Shown here in pieces: positions 56,934 to 64,000 of a DNA stretch of 64,000 nucleotides; position 1 is the first letter of the stretch, and every line of letters begins with the position of its first letter. The stretch is from Trichoderma breve (Eukaryota > Ascomycota > Sordariomycetes > Hypocreales > Hypocreaceae). The DNA is taken from positions 3,038,001 through 3,102,000 of the forward strand of contig NC_079236.1 of assembly GCF_028502605.1 (NCBI RefSeq), written 5' to 3'. Position numbers and translations under genes: made by a program. The notes under the pieces were generated by a model that had not been told where the DNA came from, did no database searches, and saw only the letters and a program-made list of their open reading frames with translations.

Positions 56934-59381
56934 CTATCGTATCGAAAACACCTCCTCCTTTGCCCCCTCCACATCCCAGCCCTCCCCATCCATCAACCCA
57001 TGCACATAACACTCCCCAACGAGTCTCCATCCACTGCCACCGTCCACCTCGCGCAGCAAAAAGGGCGTCTTTCCGCCCCGCAGCACGGCCACGATGTCGC
57101 CCTCCTGCAGGGCGTCGGGCCCGAGGACGAAGTAGCCGTTGCGGGTGACGGCGAAGCGGCGGTAGCGGGTGATGAGGGTGGCTTCGTGGCTCCATTTGAA
57201 GGGGTCGCCGGTGAGGGAGAGGGCGTGGATGGCGGGGGAGATGGGGGTGTGTGAGGAGGAGGAGGAGGCGAGGGAGTTTGCTCTCTCGAAGAAGTTGGAC
57301 ATGACGTTCTTGTTCTTGTTGTTGTTAGTAGTGCTGTTGCTGCTTTCTGAGCGTTGTTGGGAGGGGAAGGAAGGAAACGTTTGTGAATGCGATAATGAGG
57401 AGGATGAAGACGCGGGCAGTGCGTAGCGCACGAGATAGGCTGCTCCGCTGGCGAGCCATTCATCCGGAGAGATGGTTGAATATGGGCGCGAGCGGTCCAT
57501 GCCGGTGCAGGCGTTGGTGAGGGTCTGGATGAGGGCGAAGAAGGCGGACTTGTGGTGATCGTGCGAGGTCGTAGGGATAGACGGAGATGGAGATGGAGAT
57601 GAGGAAGGATCTTTGAGAAAGGGCGGGTATATGCGTGAGAGGGTAAAGGTTTGGTAGCCGCAGATTTGCTTCCAGAGGACTTCCATGGGGTGTGTGCGAG
57701 AGCCGGATTGTTCGCTTTGGCTGTTTCGTCGTTGATGAGAGTTGCGGCCTCGATGGTAGTTGCTGCTGTTACTGTTTCCTCTCGTGGTATTCTTGCCTCC
57801 CCTTGAGCTATTGCTGCTGCTGCTAGGCGAGCGAGTATCATTACTTTGATTCCGGGGTTGAGGCTGAGGAGAGCCATGGTGGTCACTGGCTTGACTGTTC
57901 TCCCTTGGACGAGGCTGCTTCCACCACTTCTTCTTCGGCCCGTGATCGTCCTGCCTCACCTGAAACGCCGTCCCGTAAATCGTCCACGAATGCCTCTCCA
58001 CAACATCGACCCTGACACCACGAGCATGCAGGATCCGTTTGTCCTCGTCAATGGTGATATCCGGCCTAGTATCCTTTGACGCCCGATGCGGCACTGCAGG
58101 CGATCCGAGAATATGCATCGGCAAGTCTCTCCAGTCAGGAACCCACGATGGCAAGTCCGCTTCCTGCTCGTTCCCCGGCGCTCGTCTCTTTCCGTTGGGC
58201 CGGCTGTGATGCGTCGCAGCCAACATGACGAGATCGTTGGCTCCGCGGAGACCTCTCACCGCAACGTCAAAGTACACATCCTCGATGCTCTTAGAGTAGT
58301 CCACCACGAGGCTCTGGAGCTCCTCGCTGCCCTTGCCGAGGGAAAAGTGGCCTAGGAAGGCGTACACGTGGTCTCGAGGATCTTGTGCAAGGAGGTGCCT
58401 CGCACGGTGAAGCTCGTAGGCAAAGTTGCCTCTGTTGTGGAACTGGTCGTATTCCACGTCTGGTTCGACGAAGCGTTTGTGAAGGTAGCGGATGTTGGAA
58501 GTGCCAATAAAGAACCGTGTGCGTAGGTGGTGGTATCTCTCGTTGAGGATCCCGGCGACAAAGGAGAGCATGTCCCAGTCCATCTCAGTGTCTCCCCAGT
58601 ATAGAGTCGCCGGTGCGGTGGTTCCGATTTCTTGAACAATCCATATTCGGTGGAACTTGAGGTTTAATGTCAGAAGGTGATCTCACTCCAGGTGATCAAA
58701 AGCGAGTTATCTCGTCAATAATCGAGACGTCTTGAGGCAACAGGGGGATCATATACTTACCCAGGGCAGCTTGGTCAGCTTTGATAGAGGTTTCCAACGC
58801 TCCGGGCTCTGCATCACCAGATTCTCCTCATGATCAACTTTGAACTTTTCATGAGCCTTGTCATCTTTAAACACACCATCCAGATAATGCACCATCCGCA
58901 CCGCATCCGCAGCAACACCGTCTACATCCCGCCCCAGCCACACAAGTACCTTGCTGGCATTCTTATACACTGCATTCATGAGCTTCACTTGCTGGCTTCG
59001 TTCCGCAATGTCGTCTTGATTAATGCATATCTGGTCCGCCCACAGTCGGCGAGGCCGATCCGGCAGTCGAACCCTCACCAACGCATCGCGAATGCTCTGC
59101 GTCAGAGGCAGGATGGCGCCATCGCATAAGAGCTCGAAGAGGCGATCACTAGTACCCCATACGTACGAGATGGCTTCATAAGGGGGAAGCTGTGCAATGT
59201 CCGCCGGATCGAGGCTCCCGAATTCGAGGCTCCCGACTAAAGGGTCAGAACCTGACCCTGGCTGAAGAGTGAGGAACCGAACGCACTTATTTTCTCCAAG
59301 GGGCTTATACACGTATCGCCGCCCTTCTGGGATACTCAGGGACTGCTTGGGACGATGAGATAGCGGCTGATGCTGATCCAT
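56934..59381 (-). CDS. HET domain (heterokaryon incompatibility) protein
   Basis: Two exons, 59381-58761 and 58655-56934 (intron with GTAAGT donor and CTCAAG acceptor), give 780 residues. HET domains are TIR-related and trigger programmed cell death after fusion of incompatible hyphae; most copies in a genome have no known partner. The hallmarks are present: PPYEAISYVWG (about 66-76), LWADQICINQDDI (about 118-130), and FHRIWIVQEIG restored by splicing at 208. The C-terminal part has AQDPRDHVYAFLGH and ends with the common GYFVLGPDALQEGDIVAVLRGGKTPFLLRE block. A low-complexity insertion of Ser/Asn/Arg (about 430-510) splits that part. No NACHT, WD40 or ankyrin domain is attached. ATG 59381 gives a start shortly before the domain; ATG 59612, 77 codons upstream, is also in frame. 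Confidence 0.85.
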
Positions 59382-60050
59382 GAACGACTTCTTGGGTCTG
59401 AAGCCACGACGCTTGACGGGCTTCTTTCCGTGACTCAGGAAGAGAGACTCTAGGCGGAAGCCTGATGCGCGCAGACGCAAGCTGGACTGGGCTTTGAATA
59501 TTTCACGATCTCGGCCCAGGATGTGTCTGAGAGTTGGGTTTATGCTGTGCCAAGAATGCAATACAAATGGGACGAACCGACGACGACCCCCAGCATATCG
59601 ATGAAGACGCATATTTTGAATTCCTAAGCTATGATGCGACAAGAGACCGTTGTTGGATCAGTAGTGTGGCGCTATGTATCAAGGTGGAGAGCACGTCTGT
59701 CCAACAGCAGCTACTGCTGCATGTCATGCCGCTTGACTCATCTCATCCCAGCGCGCTGATCCTGCCTGTGATGTCTGGCTTATACTTCAATTCTGCTTCT
59801 GACACTTTTGCTGACACGTCAAGCTGATAAATCATAGAGGACACATGGGAAGGGATGCCTGAAGTGCTGTCATGTACGGCACACGTAGCCAAGGTGAATT
59901 TAATAATAAGAGAAGAAGACGAACAAGACTCCACCATCACTTGACCCAATTGGAGGGTTTACCTTCCCATCGTCCGACAACATGGGCAAGTAAATACAAC
60001 ACAAAGCAGGATATCATATACCAAATCTCTCAATTTTCCATCTTGAAGCA
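59382..60050. other. Spacer upstream of the HET gene
   Basis: 669 bases between the HET start and the stop of the phosphatase-like gene. The first 230 bases are open in the HET frame and could code for an N-terminal extension. Nothing else is recognised. Confidence 0.45.
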
Positions 60051-61889
60051 CTAGACGCTCTCGCGGATTTTCACGGGCTGCGCTGCCATTATGCTCATGT
60101 CGTCCTCGTCATCAAAATGTCGTGGATCAAACGTGTCATTTCCCGGACTCGTCGTCGCTATGCCGGCCGATGCAGTCGGCGGTTGGCCTGACCCGTTTCT
60201 TAATTCCCAGCTGCCCATCCTCTCGTGCGCCATTCCACGCTTCGTGACTGCAACGTCAACATCACTCGCCTTCTTGTCTGTTCCTTTGAAGCCACCAGGG
60301 GAGCCGCTCCGCAAGTTGGATTTTGCGCGTCGTCCAAGAGTACACACTCCGCAGAAATAAAGAGCGAGTGCAGCAAGACCAGTCACAGCCAACGTCACCA
60401 TAGCGCCAATGACACCGGCGACAGGGGCACTGACGGACGAACTCTTAGATGTAGAAGAAGAGTCGGAAGAAGATGAAGACTCTGAGGTGCACCAAGGTGC
60501 GTATAGTGCCCGGCAAGTGCTGCACCACTGTAAAGAGTCTTGAGAGACACGTTGAAGCTGGCCTAGGAGTTCCGTGAAAGGTATAACTAGACTATCAGAG
60601 CTATTTGAAGACAGTGGATAGGCTTTGAATGGTTCACCAACATCGGCATTAGCTCGATATGTGAATCGAACCATGAATTCCTGAGCGTATGGTAAGGCGG
60701 TGCTGTCTCCCGAATCTTGGCCGATCAATTCAATGATCATGGCCGAACCAGGGTCTGGGAGGGTAGAGAATGGTCCAGAAATCAGGTTATTTGTGTTGTA
60801 GAGCCCCATGAGCGAAAAGAAGGCCAATATGGGCTCAAAGGAGCCAAACATTAGTGTAAGCTTGCTACCAGGGGCTCCCAAGGTGGCGGCACTGAGCGAA
60901 CTTGCGATTTGCATGGCGAGGGTTTGACCAGCGATGGTGGTGATATTATTATAAGTCCAGTTTGGGATGCTACTCAGACTGTCTCCGTTCTTGGCCCGCT
61001 CCAAGTCAAAGGCATTTTTCTTGAGTACGCCAATGGTGGTGTTGACGAATCCCAAGCCGGTATTGACAGTTTTGTTGTGCGTGTTCATATAGTTGACATA
61101 TTCAAAGATGTTATACGCATTCCAATAATTGACCGAGCCGTTGGATATGGTGCCCCGGAGAGGAGGAGTGGCAAAGAGTGACCTGTAGAGGCTTTGAGTT
61201 GACCTTGCGCGGCCTATGGGATCAGTTTGCTTCATCAGATTTACGTTGGTATCCCAAGCCCAACAGCCAACTGTGCCTTGGATGCTTCATATCCGGGAAC
61301 AAGTTAGCATACAAGATGAAAGATGATAGTATGATTCAAGGTGAGAGACTTACGCAACTGATGCTGAGTCTGACAAGGAAAGAGTCTCGATACTGGGATA
61401 CTGATATCCTCCTAGAGGGTAATCAATAGGTCCTGTATCGGACAATACATCTTGGGCCATCTCCTGGCCACCGGCAAGGTTGTTGAACGAGTTTGTCGTC
61501 GGGGGATACAAGCCTTGCATGAAAGCCACAGCACCTGCCGCAACCCAGTCGTCGGTCTGCGACATGATGGTGAGCTGGTCATTGTCGATGGCATCTTTGG
61601 CTATGCCTTGAATTGTGTAATTTCCCGTTGAATTTGAGAACGTGGTAGAATTCTCTGTACCCAAGTAGCGATTGCGAAAGGCGCTCCCCTGCCTCCACAT
61701 CTGTCGGGCCCCCATAGGCGTGAGGACGGTGTTGAAGCCCCCAAGAGTGGGAGTCTTTTCGCCATGGTTGATGTATGCAACAGCAGCCCAAACTTTTGCG
61801 TTTGGTTTGTCGCTGGACTGCGCTGAGATGCAGAGACTCAGAACCGCGATCGACAGAAAGATGGACAGGGCGTTTGGAAAAGCCGCCAT
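60051..61889 (-). CDS. Membrane-anchored histidine-phosphatase-like protein, catalytic motifs degenerate
   Basis: Two exons, 61889-61354 and 61284-60051 (69-base intron with branch TGCTAAC and AAG acceptor), give 589 residues. A signal peptide (1-23, NALSIFLSIAVLSLCISAQS) is followed by a histidine acid phosphatase/phosphoglycerate-mutase-like fold with several N-glycosylation sites. It then has a Ser-rich stalk, one membrane helix (467-491) and a 98-residue cytoplasmic tail. The RHG signature is changed to N41-H42-G43-E44 (AYINHGEKTP). The late HD signature region reads MFGSFEPILAFFSLMGL (about 324-340), with Phe-Glu in place of His-Asp. In this family the Arg of RHG and the late His bind phosphate, so activity is doubtful. 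Structural Cys pairs remain (WCSTCRALYAPWC). It may act as a surface receptor or binding protein; that is inference. Confidence 0.8.
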
Positions 61890-62219
61890 ATTGTTTTTGC
61901 GTTGGTGTTTATTGCCCTTCTCGGCCAAGTGAAAGAGTAGCGAGCTCAAGTAAAGCTCTCAGTCAAAGATAAGATCAAGCAAGCCAAGATATTTTCAGAG
62001 CCAGAGACTGCGAGAACGCGATAAACGAAGGTGATGACGAGAGGAAATCTCTTGTCAACCCAAGTCGCAGGTGGCTGAGGGACATGATGGGAGAAAAGAG
62101 CTTTCGACTCGGACCCTAGGAGAGCTTGGAATTCAAGCCTTCATTCGTACCCCCGAGCAGGTCAGCCACCCATCGCATGGTGTAGTAATTGCTCCAGGAA
62201 GCCCAGAAGGAATCGCTAT
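61890..62219. other. Spacer upstream of the phosphatase-like gene
   Basis: 330 bases that presumably hold the promoter of the phosphatase-like gene. No element is recognised. Confidence 0.4.
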
Positions 62220-62624
62220 CTAATCATAATCGAGCAGCTCGTCAACCCGCATCAGGCTATTTCCGCCGTTGGTTAAAACAAGCATAGAGCTGGGGGTCCA
62301 CGCCGCGATCAGCGAATCCCAGAGCTTTCTGAGCGGCAGCGTCCGGCCAGCTTGGGCGGGTGGCTGGTCCCGTGCATCCTGACGTGCGCTGTGATTGTGC
62401 TGAGAAAGGTCTAGGATGGTGTTGATGGAGGTGCGGGGCTTTGTGACAAGTTGCTTGATAGAGGCTCGGCTGGGGAGACAGTGACAGGCCAAGTCTCCAA
62501 GGCTTTTCTCTTGTCCTAGAGTGTGGCCGGCAATAATTGCGCGCAACCGAGTTTTGTCGCTGTCAAAGTTCTCTCTTGGATGTTTGCGGCCAAGCTTCTG
62601 GAGTTTGTGGAGAAATAGGTTCAA
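62220..62624 (-). pseudogene. Possible gene remnant, start missing
   Basis: An open frame of 134 codons that begins without an ATG. The frame stays open a further 18 or so codons upstream, to a TGA near 62670, again with no ATG or convincing splice acceptor. The peptide looks protein-like (LPSRASIKQLVTKPRTSINT, SSMLVLTNGGNSLMRVDELL) but I recognise no family. Only one methionine lies inside, near the C-terminus. It could be the last exon of a gene with an unusual structure, or a decayed copy of a gene elsewhere. Its position about 600 bases from a tRNA gene would suit an old insertion. Confidence 0.3.
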
Positions 62625-63217
62625 CTTTGACGCCCATGACGAAGTACGAAGGTGCGGCGTTGAGTGACGTCAAGGGGAAAGTCAATAGAAGACAAAGCGA
62701 AGCTATTCCCGTTTTCTTTTCCGCCTGCCTTTTTGAAGTTCGAGATGGAAAGTAATCTTTAGCCTTTGACTGATGAAGAAAATTCCATTGTTGGAGATAG
62801 ATAGAATGTTTCAGAATCACATGTTATGTCGTTGGGCGAATACTTGATGTACCTGTTCCTTTGTTCTTGGACCAGGTCAGGTCTAAGTGGTGATGAACCA
62901 CGATGAGACTAGGGCACTCCAAGCTCTTCAATGACATCGAAGACCCAAGCGTGCCAAGGTATGATGCATAATGTATATAACCCTTTCAGATACGCCATTT
63001 AATAACTCTGACACCTGTCAAAGATGCATGTCAAAGTTGATTGACTTCATACCTAATCGTATGCTGTCAATCTCGTCATTTCAGCCTCTTGTCTAAGTGA
63101 GGGTGCAGCCCCGCTTTGCCCATTTGCTCAAAGGCCCACCATGGTCAGCCTTCATAACCAATAACAAGGAAGCCTCCCACCATCACCAGCCATGGGAAGC
63201 GGATCACCGCTTCAATC
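62625..63217. other. Spacer between the remnant and tRNA-Gln
   Basis: 593 bases without a supportable gene. An 85-codon frame at 62563-62820 (minus) overlaps the remnant in another frame and has no recognisable content. Confidence 0.4.
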
Positions 63218-63288
63218 GGTTCCATGGTCTAACGGTTATGACTGCGGATTCTGATTCCGCCAGCGAGGGTTCGACTCCCTCTGGAACC
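63218..63288 (+). tRNA. tRNA-Gln (anticodon CUG)
   Basis: A complete 71-base cloverleaf without intron. The acceptor stem GGTTCCA pairs with TGGAACC. The D arm includes GGTCTAACGGTTATGAC. The anticodon stem GCGGA/TCCGC encloses TTCTGAT, giving anticodon CTG for CAG codons. The T arm is GAGGG-TTCGACT-CCCTC. A seven-T run follows directly. Confidence 0.96.
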
Positions 63289-63295
63289 TTTTTTT
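63289..63295 (+). terminator. RNA polymerase III terminator of tRNA-Gln
   Basis: Seven consecutive T residues immediately after the last base of the tRNA, the standard Pol III stop signal. Confidence 0.9.
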
Positions 63296-64000
63296 GCTCT
63301 TTTGCCTGAAAATTTCTTTATCCTCTCTAGAGATGAACAAGACTAGCGATGCCTTTATAGCGGCAACATATCCTCAGAATGCCACATTGTTGAAAGGCGC
63401 TTTGATGAATGCTGCTGAACCTGCAGCTGCCTTTCGCTTATAATAACATAAGATAGCAACATTTTCTCCGACTTCGGCAGTCCCCTCTCTTACCTTTTTT
63501 TTTCTTCTCTTTCAAACTTGGCCAGCGTCTCTCATATACATCATATTGCATTGAAAATCCACAGATATCTTGTGTTGGCTTTGTTTTATATAGCAACGAA
63601 ACGTCGATGAGGAACCATCCATCCTTCGCCAACGCCTTCATCCAGTGAGGAGACGCATATTGCCCCCGGCCGTAGAGAGAGCCTGTATTGCGGTACCGTA
63701 CAAAATGTGTGTCATCTAAGAGGAAAATTTGACGGCTTGCACAGCCATAAGGAAATGAACTCAGAATCTTGATCGATTAACATTACCTCCACGATTTCAA
63801 TCCGCAGTACGTGTATTCGGCCAGATTTGGATCTTATCAATCTTGAGCATTGTCCCTGATTTAGACAAGCGTGCTATGCATGTCGGCCTCAGGCATGAAA
63901 ATCCCAGATTTCAAAGGGAAAATGTGCTCCGGTACTATTTCCCGGCATTTCTCCCTTGGCTTGAATGTCGCACTTGCTCCTGGTACTCGTACTACCGTGT
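63296..64000. other. Right-end spacer
   Basis: 705 bases to the window edge with no supportable gene. A 67-codon frame on the minus strand (63438-63641) has no recognisable features. Confidence 0.4.

Noticed and set aside
1..64000. Secondary-metabolite cluster, transposon, viral relic or CRISPR-like array
   Set aside because: No synthase, transposase, reverse transcriptase or integrase motif and no regularly spaced direct repeats with unique spacers were seen on either strand.

Overview
This window is nuclear DNA of a filamentous ascomycete, most likely a sordariomycete of the order Hypocreales (Trichoderma-like in protein content). The genus is an inference. The support is: short GT-AG introns of about 50-180 bases with CTAAC/CTGAC-like branch sites, single-gene transcription units on both strands, long non-coding spacers, and fungus-specific families (HET, SPX-ankyrin NUC-2/PHO81, Mid2-like wall sensor, DUF2293, DASH complex). 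I see no bacterial operon, CRISPR array, transposase or biosynthetic cluster. Exon structures below were built by hand from splice sites and reading-frame continuity; totals are in frame for every gene given.

Layout. 0-4.7 kb: divergent SPC25 (kinetochore, minus) and RRN6-like (RNA polymerase I initiation, plus). 5.1-9.5 kb: PITH-domain protein, mitochondrial ribosomal protein uL3m (MRPL9), convergent COA1 (cytochrome oxidase assembly), and an unknown multi-pass membrane protein. 9.7-13.4 kb: nuc-2/PHO81 phosphate-signalling regulator, whose start codon is split by an intron. 15.9-19.9 kb: CUE5-like ubiquitin-binding autophagy receptor and a DHX35-type DEAH RNA helicase. 19.9-23.8 kb is a long spacer. 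23.8-31.4 kb: two single-pass membrane proteins (a Gly/Pro-rich one and a mucin-like Mid2-type one), separated by a repeat-rich spacer. 32.7-34.6 kb: a carboxylesterase.

35.8-42.1 kb: an uncharacterised protein with TPX2-like repeats, then DAD2 (DASH complex) head-to-head with shugoshin SGO1. 42.5-47.5 kb: VPS29 (retromer) divergent from RRP12 (rRNA processing and export). 48.2-51.0 kb: a DUF2293 protein. 51.0-54.3 kb is a long spacer before a bZIP transcription factor (54.3-56.1 kb). 56.9-59.4 kb: a HET-domain protein. 60.1-61.9 kb: a membrane-anchored histidine-phosphatase-fold protein that has lost both catalytic signatures. 62.2-62.6 kb: a possible gene remnant. 63.2 kb: a tRNA-Gln(CUG).

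Most genes are core housekeeping genes that do not form one pathway. Two themes recur: chromosome segregation (SPC25, DAD2, SGO1 and the TPX2-like candidate) and ribosome production (RRN6, RRP12, uL3m). I did not find a clear new multi-gene system. The best leads are the TPX2-like protein beside DAD2/SGO1, the degenerate phosphatase, and the split start codon of nuc-2.
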